Under the pieces are notes generated by a model that was not told the origin of the DNA, did not search any database, and saw only the letters and a program-made list of their open reading frames with translations. Positions 17,463 through 26,894 of a stretch of DNA of 64,000 nt are shown piece after piece. The position numbers and the translations under genes were made by a program. The stretch is from CAINEC01 sp046303115. GTDB lineage: Bacteria; Bacteroidota; Bacteroidia; AKYH767-A; OLB10. Position 1 is the first letter of the stretch. Each line of letters opens with the position of its first letter. The DNA is taken from contig JBKCGZ010000026.1 in the NCBI GenBank assembly GCA_046303115.1, positions 7,932 to 71,931 on the forward strand. Direction: 5' to 3'.

Positions 17463-19673
17463 ATGAAAATTCGCAAAATGGGTGGGGTCATACTCTGCCT
17501 GTTACTATATGCCGTGAGTTACGGACAAACTGATAGTGCTAAAAAAAACCATAATTTAAGAGAGATAATAATTATAGTAAACAAAACACAAGAAAAATTA
17601 ATAAATATTTCTCAAGAGGTAAATGTTATTAATCGCGATATAATTGAGACGTTTAACCCAACTAATTCTGCCGATTTACTATCCAAACAAGGGTTGCAAG
17701 TTCAAATGAGTCAGCAGGGTGGTGGCAGTCCAACGTTGCGCGGATTTGAAGCTTCGAGAATATTATTGGTTATCGATGGAGTTCGAATGAACAATCTTAT
17801 TTATCGAGCAGGACATTTGCAAGACATAATTAAAACGGATGTTAATCTACTAGATCGCGTAGAAATTCTCTACGGACCATCCTCTACTATTTATGGAAGT
17901 GATGCGTTAGGCGGTGTGATTCATCTTCGTACAAAGAAGCCGATGTTTTCTTCTTCCACGAAGAAAGATACACATGTTTCTTTCTTGTCAAAATATTCAA
18001 GTGCAAATAATGGAATAACGAATCATGTTGATTTCAATTTTGGCTCAAATAAATTCGCGCTATTAACATCAGTCTCTTTTAATCAATTTGGAGATTTGCA
18101 AGGTGGGAAAAACAGGAATCCGTTTTATGATAGCAACTATGGCGAAAGACCTTATTATATAGCAACCAATAATGGTATTGATTCAATAATTAAAAATGAT
18201 AATCGTTTTTTGCAGGTAGGAACAGCCTACAATCAGGTTGATTTTATTCAGAAAGTATCTTTCAAGCAAGATATTTACACTACGCACGATTTTAATTTTC
18301 AGTATTCTACTACTAACAATGTTCTTCGTTATGATCGATTGACGGATGTTAATTCAACTGGCTCATTGAAATTTGCAGAATGGTACTACGGTCCACAAAC
18401 CAGGTTGATGGCTGCTTATACTTTGAATAATTATAATAACAATCGTTTTATGCAAAATTTTCATTTGAATATTAGCTATCAATCACTACAAGAAAGTCGT
18501 CATAATCGAAGTTATAAAAGCGAAATACTTAATAATCGCATCGAAAATGTGAATGTTATTGGCTATGATATTTATGCTCAACATGAAAGTGAAAAAAGCA
18601 AATTGTTGCTCGGATTTGACGGGCAATTGAACTCATTAAAATCCACTGCAAATGCATTCAATATCATTAATGGTATAAGATCACCGTTAGATACTCGTTA
18701 TCCGGATGGCGATAATTTAATGAATAATTTTGGATTGTATGTTTCACATAGTTATAAGCTTTCTCGCAAGACAAATATTTCAGAAGGCGCACGTTTAGGT
18801 TATTCTGCGTTAAGGTCCACGTTGGTTGATACAGCCTTATTATTTAATTTGCCGTATACCAGCATTGAGCAAACAACTCCTGTTTATTCTGTTTCCTTCG
18901 GAATTATACACCGCCCTTCAATATCAAATAAGTTAAGTTTTACAATTGCTACTGGCTTTAGGGTTCCTAATGTTGATGACTTATCGAAAATATTTGGATC
19001 ATCTGAAGGAAATGTCATTGTTCCTAATAAAGAATTGAAGCCGGAGCAAACTATTAATTATGAAATTGGTTATACGCAATTTTTCGGAAGTAAAACATCA
19101 TTGGAGAATTACGTTTATTACACTTCCATTAAGGATATTGCTGTGGTTGATAAATTTACTTTTAATGGACAGGATTCAATTGTATATGATGGTAGCTTAA
19201 GTCAGGTGCTTGCAAATCAAAATAAAAACAAAGGTTTTATTTATGGAGCTAGTTCAAACATTACAACAGATTTGAATGATTACTTTAATTTACAATGTGG
19301 TTTCAACTATACCTATGGTCGATTGAAAACTGATTCGGTTGATTCGCCTTTAGATCATATTCCTCCATTCATAGCACGTTTGGCTTTGAGTTATAAAAAA
19401 GATAAGGTTAAAGCATTATTCTATTCTAATTATAATGCGGCGAAAAAGCTTAAGGATTATTTTTTGAATGGTGAGGATAATGAGCAATATGCTACACCTG
19501 ACGGTATGCCTGCATGGATTACATTAAATATCAGTGCATCATATAAGATTCAAAGGAACATTGATTTTAATTTTATTGTCGAAAATATTTTAGATACACA
19601 ATATCGAGTATTTGCAAGCGGAATGAATGCGGCTGGGAGGAATTTTATCCTTTCTCTTCGAGGAAATTTTTAA
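17463..19673 (+). CDS. TonB-dependent outer-membrane receptor
   Basis: Outer-membrane transporter energised by TonB. The signal peptide runs from MKIRKMGG to VSYGQ. Unlike many Bacteroidota receptors it has no N-terminal carboxypeptidase-like domain and goes straight into the plug (about 45-160): INRDIIETFNPTNSADLLSK, LRGFEASRILLVIDGVRMNN, then RVEILYGPSSTIYGSDALGGVIHLRT. The remaining 570 residues form the barrel, with a typical end of ENILDTQYRVFASGMNAAGRNFILSLRGNF-like strands and a terminal phenylalanine. The plug and length (736) resemble heme- or siderophore-type receptors, but the ligand cannot be named. A terminator follows between it and the convergent peptidase gene. Confidence 0.92.
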   Translation: MKIRKMGGVILCLLLYAVSYGQTDSAKKNHNLREIIIIVNKTQEKLINISQEVNVINRDIIETFNPTNSADLLSKQGLQVQMSQQGGGSPTLRGFEASRILLVIDGVRMNNLIYRAGHLQDIIKTDVNLLDRVEILYGPSSTIYGSDALGGVIHLRTKKPMFSSSTKKDTHVSFLSKYSSANNGITNHVDFNFGSNKFALLTSVSFNQFGDLQGGKNRNPFYDSNYGERPYYIATNNGIDSIIKNDNRFLQVGTAYNQVDFIQKVSFKQDIYTTHDFNFQYSTTNNVLRYDRLTDVNSTGSLKFAEWYYGPQTRLMAAYTLNNYNNNRFMQNFHLNISYQSLQESRHNRSYKSEILNNRIENVNVIGYDIYAQHESEKSKLLLGFDGQLNSLKSTANAFNIINGIRSPLDTRYPDGDNLMNNFGLYVSHSYKLSRKTNISEGARLGYSALRSTLVDTALLFNLPYTSIEQTTPVYSVSFGIIHRPSISNKLSFTIATGFRVPNVDDLSKIFGSSEGNVIVPNKELKPEQTINYEIGYTQFFGSKTSLENYVYYTSIKDIAVVDKFTFNGQDSIVYDGSLSQVLANQNKNKGFIYGASSNITTDLNDYFNLQCGFNYTYGRLKTDSVDSPLDHIPPFIARLALSYKKDKVKALFYSNYNAAKKLKDYFLNGEDNEQYATPDGMPAWITLNISASYKIQRNIDFNFIVENILDTQYRVFASGMNAAGRNFILSLRGNF

Positions 19674-19690
19674 ACAGTATAATTCTAAAA

Positions 19691-19714
19691 AAATCCCCGA
19701 TAATTCGGGGATTT
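19691..19714 (+). terminator. Bidirectional terminator between TonB receptor and DPP-IV genes
   Basis: Arms AAATCCCCGA (19691-19700) and TCGGGGATTT (19705-19714) pair perfectly over ten bases with loop TAAT. A-rich upstream and T-rich downstream flanks suit both convergent genes, whose stops are at 19673 and 19716. Confidence 0.9.
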
Positions 19715-19715
19715 T

Positions 19716-21887
19716 TTATAAATTATTGATTAGAAAATTGGTCATTTTAGTATAGAGATGTAATCGTGCATTATCTCCATAAATTCCATGGTTTCTATTC
19801 GGATAAATAAACAAATCAAATTGTTTATTACTTTTTACCAATGCGTTGATAAAATCCATTGAGTTCTGCATATGTACATTATCATCAGCTGATCCATGAA
19901 CTAATAATAATTTACCTTCTAATTCTTTTGCATAGGTGGTAGGAGAGTTCTTATCATATCCTGCAGCATTTTCTTGAGGTGTTTGAAGGTAACGTTCGGT
20001 GTAGATGTTATCGTAGTTGCGCCAGTTAGTAACAGGAGCCACTGCAATGCCAGCTTTAAACTGTGTATGGACTTTTGTCATTAGTAAAGATGTCATGTAG
20101 CCACCAAAGCTCCATCCCCAAATTCCCATACGACTATTTTCTACATAGGGTAAACTTTTAATATAGTTTGATCCTGTTATCTGATCATCTACTTCTAACT
20201 TGCCAAGATCTTTATAAATACAATTTGCCCATTCTAATCCACGTCCTGGAGTACCTCTGTTTTCAACACTAGCAATAATGTATCCTCGTTGTGCAAGCAT
20301 TTGATGCCATAAATAATTTCCACCATCCCAATCGTTAGTTACAGTTTGTACACCGGGGCCTCCATATACATTAATTAACACAGGATATTTTAATGTAGAA
20401 TCAAAATCAGGTGGATAAATCATCCAACCATAAAATTCTAGTCCATTTTTATTTTTGAAGGTAAACTCTTTTATTTTGCCTAAGCGATATTCTTGTAGTG
20501 CCGTTTTTAAATCACGGTTATCTTCTAACACTCTTATTTGCTTACCTGTATTATTTATTAATGAGCAGGTGTAAGGTTTTCCGTAAGAGGAGTAGGTGTC
20601 AACAAAATATTTAAAACCATTACTAAAAGAAGCCGCGTGTGTTCCTTTTTCAGGCGTTAAATTTGTTTTCTTACCGTCTAACGTAATAGAATATACGTAA
20701 CGTTCGGTAGGACTTAATTCAGTTGATAAATAATAGAATGTTTTTTTGCTTTCATCAAATCCATAGTATGTTGAAATTTCAAAATTACCTTTTGTGATTT
20801 GTTTAACGAGTTTTCCATCAACATTATAAAGATAAATATGATTATAGCCATCTCGTGTAGATGTCCAGATAAATTGTTTGCCGTTTTCAAGAAAAGTTAA
20901 ATCATCTGTTATTTCAATAAATGAGTTATTGTCTTCTTTAATTACACAATTTGAAGTGTTATCATTAACATTAATAAATAACAGTTCTAAATGATTTTGA
21001 TGTCTGTTTAAAGCTTGAACACTGAGAATTCCAGCATTATTAGTCCATTTAATTCTCGGGATATACTCTCTGTCTTTTCCAGTATTAAGTAAGATATTTT
21101 GTTTGCTGCTTACATCGTATGCATAAATTTCAACTTTCGAATTTTCTTCTCCTGCTTTCGGATATTTATACTTTTCTTCTTTAGGATAAAGATCGCCATA
21201 GTAAGTCAAGTTGAACTCTTTAACATTCGATTCATCGAATTTATAATAGGCGATTTTTTTTCCGTCAGGCGACCATGCAAATGCTACATCCATGCTGAAC
21301 TCTTCTTCGTATACCCAATCAGTTGCGCCATTAATGATGGAATTCTTTTTTCCATCCGTTGTGATTGCGGTTTCTGTTTTTGTTGCTAAATCATATAGGT
21401 AAAGATTGTTTTCTTTCACATAAGCTACTTGTTTATTGTCAGGTGAAAATTGGCAATACATTACTTTATCGTTTGATTCGATTTTTGATAGCTGTTTGGT
21501 TTTTCGGTTAAAAATAAAATAATTAGACTTGCTCGAATGACGATAAATTGCTTCTGTATTTGAAGAAATCAAAATGAGATTTTCATCAGCACTAAACTGA
21601 TAGTTATCTATTGAAATAGTATCACCTTTAAAAGCTAAATCGTTTTTAGTTAGAATTGTTTCAATGGCTTTTCCATCTTTAAAATTATATTTTTCAATTT
21701 TAAAGATAGGTGTATACACTGATTTAGAATAATGTTCACCATTATTCATCGAATTAAAACCACTAACAGTTTTAGCAGATAATTTACGACTTGCCCATAT
21801 ATCTTCGATTTGTAAAAATCCTTTTTGAGAGAAGGTACAATTAGCAGTACAAATTAGAATTATAAATGGAAGGAATGTATTTTTCAT
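19716..21887 (-). CDS. Dipeptidyl peptidase IV (S9B family)
   Basis: Exported serine peptidase that removes X-Pro dipeptides from peptide N-termini, for protein nutrition. The signal peptide is MKNTFLPFIILICTANCTFSQ-like. Residues about 60-460 form the DPP-IV beta propeller (for example IIVNKT-free strands around CQFSPDNKQVAYVKENNLY, and DWVYEEEFSMDVAFAWSPDGKKIAYYKFDE, which holds the Glu pair binding the substrate amino terminus). The catalytic domain has GWSFGGYM with Ser593, HGSADDNVH with Asp668 and substrate-contacting Asn670, and His700 in NRNHGIYG. The YGGPGVQTV and ENRGTPGRG segments are also typical. Length 723 is normal. It is divergent from the DUF4412 gene with a shared 85-base control region. 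Confidence 0.95.
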   Translation of the reverse strand: MKNTFLPFIILICTANCTFSQKGFLQIEDIWASRKLSAKTVSGFNSMNNGEHYSKSVYTPIFKIEKYNFKDGKAIETILTKNDLAFKGDTISIDNYQFSADENLILISSNTEAIYRHSSKSNYFIFNRKTKQLSKIESNDKVMYCQFSPDNKQVAYVKENNLYLYDLATKTETAITTDGKKNSIINGATDWVYEEEFSMDVAFAWSPDGKKIAYYKFDESNVKEFNLTYYGDLYPKEEKYKYPKAGEENSKVEIYAYDVSSKQNILLNTGKDREYIPRIKWTNNAGILSVQALNRHQNHLELLFINVNDNTSNCVIKEDNNSFIEITDDLTFLENGKQFIWTSTRDGYNHIYLYNVDGKLVKQITKGNFEISTYYGFDESKKTFYYLSTELSPTERYVYSITLDGKKTNLTPEKGTHAASFSNGFKYFVDTYSSYGKPYTCSLINNTGKQIRVLEDNRDLKTALQEYRLGKIKEFTFKNKNGLEFYGWMIYPPDFDSTLKYPVLINVYGGPGVQTVTNDWDGGNYLWHQMLAQRGYIIASVENRGTPGRGLEWANCIYKDLGKLEVDDQITGSNYIKSLPYVENSRMGIWGWSFGGYMTSLLMTKVHTQFKAGIAVAPVTNWRNYDNIYTERYLQTPQENAAGYDKNSPTTYAKELEGKLLLVHGSADDNVHMQNSMDFINALVKSNKQFDLFIYPNRNHGIYGDNARLHLYTKMTNFLINNL

Positions 21888-21913
21888 AATTATGTTATTA
21901 ATTTAATGAAATA

Positions 21914-21921
21914 CAAATCTA
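21914..21921 (-). promoter_or_regulatory. -7 element TAGATTTG for the DPP-IV gene
   Basis: Exact TAnnTTTG on the minus strand, 26 bases before the DPP-IV ATG. It overlaps a short inverted repeat (ACAAAT and ATTTGT, 21913-21930) shared with the divergent promoter. Confidence 0.45.
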
Positions 21922-21925
21922 CGAA

Positions 21926-21958
21926 TTTGTATTATTAGTAATTAGTTTATTAAATTTG
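21926..21958 (+). promoter_or_regulatory. Promoter of the DUF4412 gene
   Basis: TTTG at 21926-21929, 21 bases, then TAAATTTG at 21951-21958; both boxes and spacing fit the Bacteroidota consensus. The ATG is at 21973. Confidence 0.7.
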
Positions 21959-21972
21959 CATTCCAATAAAAA

Positions 21973-22602
21973 ATGAAAAGAAAACTTTTTACAACCTTTC
22001 TGATACTGAGCATAGGATTTCAATCAGTTTTAGCTCAAGTTAATCAAGGAAAGATTATTTATAAAATCGATTATCCCGGTATCGATTTACCAGCTGATCA
22101 AAAAGCCATGCTTCCATCGGAAAGCACTTGCTATTTTTCAAATAATAATTGTCGCACAGAAAGTGATGGAATTATGGGAATGAAAATGGTTACCATCTGT
22201 GTGAAGGATCAAATGACTATTTTAATGGATGTAATGGGTAAAAAAATTGCCATGAATCCACGTGATAATCAATCTATGAAAACTAAGACGCCAACAATTT
22301 CTTATTCTGATGAGATAAAGAAAATCGCTGGTCATAATTGTAAGAAAGCAACGTTGATTTTTGATGAAAATACAAAAATGATAGTTTGGTACGCTGAAGA
22401 TATTACAGGTGGTGGTAGCTGGGGTGGTAATTTCAAAAATCTGAAAGGTGCACCACTAGAATATACCGCTGATTTGAATGGCATGTCGATGACAATGACT
22501 GCTAGCAAAGTTTCCGCAGAGAAGGTTTCTAAGAAGAAATACGAGATTCCTTCTGGTTATGAATTTATGACTCCTGAACAATTACAACGACAATTTAAAT
22601 AA
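21973..22602 (+). CDS. DUF4412-family exported protein
   Basis: A 209-residue exported protein of unknown function. A signal peptide ends near VLAQ. The mature protein starts GKIIYKIDYPGID and contains strands with SEST-CYFSNNNCRTES, then MTILMDVMGKKIAMN, GHNCKKATLIFDENT and a closing IPSGYEFMTPEQL. This strand order and the IPSGY ending match the DUF4412 family, which resembles LolA-like lipoprotein-carrier folds. Two cysteine-containing loops might form a disulphide. It is followed after 15 bases by an SdpI-like membrane protein gene and then an M61 peptidase, all in the same direction. Confidence 0.75.
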   Translation: MKRKLFTTFLILSIGFQSVLAQVNQGKIIYKIDYPGIDLPADQKAMLPSESTCYFSNNNCRTESDGIMGMKMVTICVKDQMTILMDVMGKKIAMNPRDNQSMKTKTPTISYSDEIKKIAGHNCKKATLIFDENTKMIVWYAEDITGGGSWGGNFKNLKGAPLEYTADLNGMSMTMTASKVSAEKVSKKKYEIPSGYEFMTPEQLQRQFK

Positions 22603-22617
22603 ACCTTTTCGATTTTT

Positions 22618-22980
22618 ATGAATTTTTTACTTCTTGCCTGTTCATTCATCGTTATGGTGATTTTTACTATTGGTGTTAAACTAAATCAACGTCCTAGCGA
22701 GTATGGTGGATTCGGCTTTAAAACAAATGTGTCTATGCGTAGCGAAGAGACCTGGCATGATGGTAATGTAACGTTTGGTAGGTATCTTATGATGATTGCT
22801 CCATTACAGATAGTAATTTTGATCGTTAGCGAACGGTATTTGCCAAATCACCCATATCGTATTTTTGCAGTGCTAGCAATCACTACGATAGTTTCAGTAT
22901 TGTTTGCATATCTTTTAACGCAAAAAAAATTAAGAACCATCTATTTTAAAGATGGTAAACGTCGTCCGAATTCTTTTTAA
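22618..22980 (+). CDS. SdpI-family small membrane protein
   Basis: A 120-residue membrane protein with three predicted helices (about 2-20, 56-75 and 82-102). The loop FGFKTNVSMRSEETWHDGNVTFGR matches the conserved signature of SdpI-family proteins (Y/FGxKTxxSMxSxETWxxAN). SdpI of Bacillus gives immunity against a secreted toxin and signals to a repressor, but most homologues elsewhere are uncharacterised and no toxin gene is visible next to this one. It sits between the DUF4412 gene and the M61 peptidase, the former only 15 bases away. The immunity function should therefore not be assumed. Confidence 0.75.
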   Translation: MNFLLLACSFIVMVIFTIGVKLNQRPSEYGGFGFKTNVSMRSEETWHDGNVTFGRYLMMIAPLQIVILIVSERYLPNHPYRIFAVLAITTIVSVLFAYLLTQKKLRTIYFKDGKRRPNSF

Positions 22981-23000
22981 AAATCATCAAACAATTTAGT

Positions 23001-23008
23001 TACTTTTG
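23001..23008 (+). promoter_or_regulatory. -7 element TACTTTTG before the M61 gene
   Basis: Exact TAnnTTTG 17 bases before the ATG at 23026, in the 45-base gap after the SdpI-like gene. The upstream -33 region is only T-rich. Confidence 0.45.
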
Positions 23009-23025
23009 CTCCAAATTAAGAGTAA

Positions 23026-24798
23026 ATGAGATCTATTCTATCATCAATTTTTGGAGTTTTATTATTGTGCTCCTCCTGTTTAGCACAAGAATATACAATA
23101 GAGTTCCCGCATCCCGAGACCCACTATGCGCATATTACGGCCACATTTAAAAAATGGAAGGGTGGTGATTTAGAAATCCATATGCCTGTATGGGCTCCTG
23201 GATCTTACCTTGTGCGTGAGTTTTCAAAAAATGTGGAATCATTTAGAGCTGCAGATGTAAACGGTAAGCAGCTTAAAGTGGTTAAAACAAGTAAGAACAT
23301 ATGGACTGTTTCAGCTGAGAAAGGAGACCTAAAAGTGGAGTACGATTTATATGCTAATGAACTTTCAGTCCGTACAAGTTATATTGATGCTGAGCATGCT
23401 TATTTAAACGGGACGAGTGTTTTTGTTTTTGCTAAAGAATATTTATCAAAAAAAGTTAATATAAAAGTTATTCCTAATAGCAATTGGAAAACTATTTCTG
23501 TTGCTTTAAATAAAACAGCTGGAGATAATAATTCTTTTTCTGCCGATAATTATGATGACCTTGTTGATGCACCATTTGAAATTGGAAATCATAAAGTATT
23601 CTCTTTTGAGTCCTGTGGTGTTAAGCATGAAGTTGCTATGTTCGGGAAAGCTAATTTTAATGAGGAGCAATTAAAAAAAGATATGTCTGTAATTACGGAG
23701 CAGTCGCTGAATGTATTTGGTGGTCCGCATCCTTGTAAATATTATTTATTCATTGTGCATAATCTTATTAATGGGGGAGGAGGCTTAGAACATAAAAACT
23801 CTACAACTCTTCAAACAGAAAGAAATGGTTATGTGGGTGATGATTATAAAGATTTTTTGACGCTTGTTGCGCATGAGTATTTTCATTTGTGGAATGTAAA
23901 AAGAATGCGTCCTAAATCACTCGGACCTTTTGATTACGACAATGAGAATTATACTAATTTATTATTTGTTTCAGAGGGGTTCACAGCATATTATGAAGAT
24001 TTGATTGTGTACCGCAGTGGTTTTTATACGCGTGATGAGTTTTTACAGAAAGTAGCTAATTCATTTTCTTATTCCGACAACCAGCTAGGTGCCGCAATAC
24101 AGCCTCTTAATGAAGCGAGTTTTGATGCCTGGATAAAATACTATCGTCCGAATGAAAATTCAAACAATAGCACGGTAAGCTATTATTCCAAAGGATCTGC
24201 AGTTGCTGCCGCATTAGATATGATCATTCGAACTAAAACGAATGCCAAGAAATCGTTGGATGATGTTATGCAGGTGCTATATCAGACTTACTTTTTAGGA
24301 TACGATCGTGGATTTACGGATGCAGAGTTTCAACAGGCTGTAAGTCAAATAACGGGAATAGAGATGAAAGATTTCTTTAAAAACTATGTATATAATACGC
24401 AGCGTATTCCTTTTGATTCAATTACTACTGATTTTGGTTTGACGTTAGAAGATAATTTTGCTGACGAAGAAAAAGTTTATCTCGGAATTAATTTACAATC
24501 TGGTAAAAATACAATCGGATCGGTAGAGCGTAATTCGCCGGCATGGCTTTCTGGATTAAATGCAGGAGATGAAGTTGTTGCAATTAATGATATGCGATTT
24601 GCTGGTGATATGACGAGTGCGCTTTCTGATGTGCGCATTAATGATAACTTAGAAATATTAATTTCAAGAGGTGGTTTGATAAAACGATTTACGTTGAAAG
24701 CAACCAATACTCCGTATGTTAGTTATTATTTAGTACTAACGGAAGGCCTATCCGAAGTAAAGAAAAATATTTTAAAAAGTTGGTTGGGTGATTTGTGA
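23026..24798 (+). CDS. M61-family glycyl aminopeptidase-like metalloprotease with PDZ domain
   Basis: Exported zinc metallopeptidase. The signal peptide contains SSCLAQ; a Cys there might suggest a lipoprotein, but SCLAQ fits signal peptidase I better. The M61 N-terminal beta domain includes MPVWAPGSYLVREFSKNV. The catalytic site is HEYFHLWNVKRMRP with His283, Glu284 and His287, and the third zinc ligand should be the Glu of FVSEGFTAYYED. The C-terminal PDZ domain (about 480-560) has YLGINLQ and SPAWLSGLNAGDEVVAIND. Length 590 is standard. Its stop codon directly abuts the stop of the convergent OmpA/PD40 gene with no terminator between them. Confidence 0.93.
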   Translation: MRSILSSIFGVLLLCSSCLAQEYTIEFPHPETHYAHITATFKKWKGGDLEIHMPVWAPGSYLVREFSKNVESFRAADVNGKQLKVVKTSKNIWTVSAEKGDLKVEYDLYANELSVRTSYIDAEHAYLNGTSVFVFAKEYLSKKVNIKVIPNSNWKTISVALNKTAGDNNSFSADNYDDLVDAPFEIGNHKVFSFESCGVKHEVAMFGKANFNEEQLKKDMSVITEQSLNVFGGPHPCKYYLFIVHNLINGGGGLEHKNSTTLQTERNGYVGDDYKDFLTLVAHEYFHLWNVKRMRPKSLGPFDYDNENYTNLLFVSEGFTAYYEDLIVYRSGFYTRDEFLQKVANSFSYSDNQLGAAIQPLNEASFDAWIKYYRPNENSNNSTVSYYSKGSAVAAALDMIIRTKTNAKKSLDDVMQVLYQTYFLGYDRGFTDAEFQQAVSQITGIEMKDFFKNYVYNTQRIPFDSITTDFGLTLEDNFADEEKVYLGINLQSGKNTIGSVERNSPAWLSGLNAGDEVVAINDMRFAGDMTSALSDVRINDNLEILISRGGLIKRFTLKATNTPYVSYYLVLTEGLSEVKKNILKSWLGDL

Positions 24799-26721
24799 TT
24801 ATTTACCAATAATTACAAATTCTGTTCTACGATTCTTTGCCATATTCACTTCTGTATCATTATCGGCTTTAGGTTTTGTAGCGCCAAAGCCTTTTGATGT
24901 AAGGCGACTTTTATCAATTCCTTGTTGAGTGAGATACGTTAACACAGCACTTGCTCTTTCTTCAGAAAGTTTTTGATTTTCCATCGGATTACCTGCATTA
25001 TCAGTGTGTCCTTCTATAGATACCTTTAGTGATTTATTGATTTTTAAATATTCGGAAAAGTCCTCAATGATGTCTTTATCTTGCTGGTTTAAATCGCTCG
25101 AATTAGTGCTGAATAAAATATTATTTAACTGATATGGTTTTCCAACTTCAATCTTTTTAACTTCTACGTTTACTTTTTTAGGCTGATTAAGTGTTGAATC
25201 TTTCTTTGAAAAATACTGCGAATTGTAAGCGAGTCCTTCTTTTTTTACAGTTAGAATATAATCATCATCAAAGGCCACAACAGATGCATACTTACCAGTG
25301 ATGCTATCTACTTTTACTTCTACTGTTTCTTTTGTCTTGACATTTTTTAATTCGATTTTAGCATTGGCTAATTCTGATTTGTCACCCTCAATTTCACCTT
25401 TTAAGAATAATACTTTATCCGGTTTTACTGTTTCAGGTAGATCAAATTCATAAATATCATAACCACCAACACCTTTTAAACTGTTAGAAGCAAAATAGCC
25501 TTTCTTACCATCTGTACTAACAAAGAAACCCACTTCATCTGCTTCGGTGTTGATAGGGTATCCAATATTAATTGGCTCCGACCAAGTACCATCACTTTTT
25601 AATTTACACATGTAAATATCAAAACCACCCATACCAGGTAAATTATCAGAGCTGAAATAGAATGTTCGATTGTCGGGATGCATATATGGTGTTTTCTCAT
25701 TACCGACGGTATTTATAAACTTCGGTAATTTAGATGGAGCAGACCAACCGTTAGCCATTTTTTGCGTAACGTAAATATCACTGGTTTTATTAACTGCATC
25801 TCTATAACTTACAAAGTAAAGCGCTTTACCATTTGGAGAAATACTTGGCTGACTGTCCCAATATTTAGCATCGTTTACTAATGGGCTAACACTTTCTGGT
25901 TCTGTCCATGTGCCATTATTATTTTCGCAGGTATAGATATCGAAATTACCACCTTTATTCACGGTAAAGAAAAGTGTTTTATTATCAACACTGATGGATG
26001 CGCCTCCTTCGTTACCACTTGTTGACTTATTAAAAGGCAGTGGCATTGGTTCTCCTTTTGTGAAGGATCCATCTTTTTTCTCAGCAATCATAAATTTTTC
26101 TACGTTGCTAACTGTAACTGCTCCTTTTCGATTTTCATCAAACCTTCTTGTAAAAAAGCATAATTCATTATCAGGAGAAATGATTGCGAGATATTCAGGA
26201 TCTCCAGTTGAAACGCTTTTTAATGCAGATGGATTAAACGGAACAGGATTCATCATGAGTTTTGCTCTTACTTTTTTAATCATCGCTTCAGACGCATACT
26301 CTTCGCGTACTTTACCGAAACTCAAGTATTCATCAAACAAGCGAATACATTCTTTAAATCGTTTTTGATTATAGTAATAATCGCCTAGATGATAATAAGC
26401 ATCGGCAGAAGCATCAGGACAGAATCGAATGAGTGATTCATATGCGGTGTCCATTTCATCATCTTTATGAAACTGCATAGCAATATCGCCATATAACCAC
26501 CACGCATTACCGTTAGTAGAATCCTCTTCAAGTGCTTTTAGTAAAATTTCTTTTATTTTAACAAATGACTCTCGTGATTGATTCGCTCTTTCAGCATCTT
26601 CATAATACTTCATCGATTTTTTTACGCTAGAAGTTTTACAAGATGCAGGATTTTGACTTAGAGCAGGTGTGAAAATGGTTGTAGCCCAAAGTCCAAAGAA
26701 TGCAAAATATATTTTTTTCAT
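24799..26721 (-). CDS. OmpA-family protein with TPR and PD40 propeller repeats
   Basis: Large exported peptidoglycan-associated protein, in the group that includes many gliding and T9SS accessory proteins of Bacteroidota such as PorE-like proteins. The signal peptide is at 1-22 (ending ALSQ, with a following Cys). Domain order: TPR-like helices (about 40-150; NAWWLYGDIAMQ, DAYYHLGDYYYNQKRF); a PD40/WD40-like propeller (about 180-430; SPDNELCFFTRR, SPNGKALYFVSYRD, HPDNRTFYFSSDNLPGMGGFDIY, STDGKKGYFASNSLKGVGGYDIY); a carboxypeptidase-regulatory-like domain (about 435-520); and an OmpA domain with ISFSTNSS-like start, IEGHTDNAGNPMENQKLSEERA and NRRTEFVI. Length 640 is normal. It may belong to the T9SS apparatus, given the T9SS cargo nearby, but this is inference. 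Confidence 0.88.
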   Translation of the reverse strand: MKKIYFAFFGLWATTIFTPALSQNPASCKTSSVKKSMKYYEDAERANQSRESFVKIKEILLKALEEDSTNGNAWWLYGDIAMQFHKDDEMDTAYESLIRFCPDASADAYYHLGDYYYNQKRFKECIRLFDEYLSFGKVREEYASEAMIKKVRAKLMMNPVPFNPSALKSVSTGDPEYLAIISPDNELCFFTRRFDENRKGAVTVSNVEKFMIAEKKDGSFTKGEPMPLPFNKSTSGNEGGASISVDNKTLFFTVNKGGNFDIYTCENNNGTWTEPESVSPLVNDAKYWDSQPSISPNGKALYFVSYRDAVNKTSDIYVTQKMANGWSAPSKLPKFINTVGNEKTPYMHPDNRTFYFSSDNLPGMGGFDIYMCKLKSDGTWSEPINIGYPINTEADEVGFFVSTDGKKGYFASNSLKGVGGYDIYEFDLPETVKPDKVLFLKGEIEGDKSELANAKIELKNVKTKETVEVKVDSITGKYASVVAFDDDYILTVKKEGLAYNSQYFSKKDSTLNQPKKVNVEVKKIEVGKPYQLNNILFSTNSSDLNQQDKDIIEDFSEYLKINKSLKVSIEGHTDNAGNPMENQKLSEERASAVLTYLTQQGIDKSRLTSKGFGATKPKADNDTEVNMAKNRRTEFVIIGK

Positions 26722-26894
26722 TGCTGATTACGAATCACTACAAATATTCAATCAAAATAGATAACTATTTTTTATAGTGGATTATTGTTTCAACAAGTAG
26801 AAGTTTATAAAGTAGGGTTAATATTATTCATAAAAAATAAATGTTTGTAAATGGATATAAACGTTTATTAACCGAATAAATGATTTGTACGCGC

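Noticed and set aside
22618..22980. Toxin-immunity operon from the SdpI-like protein
   Set aside because: No toxin-like or regulator gene is next to it.
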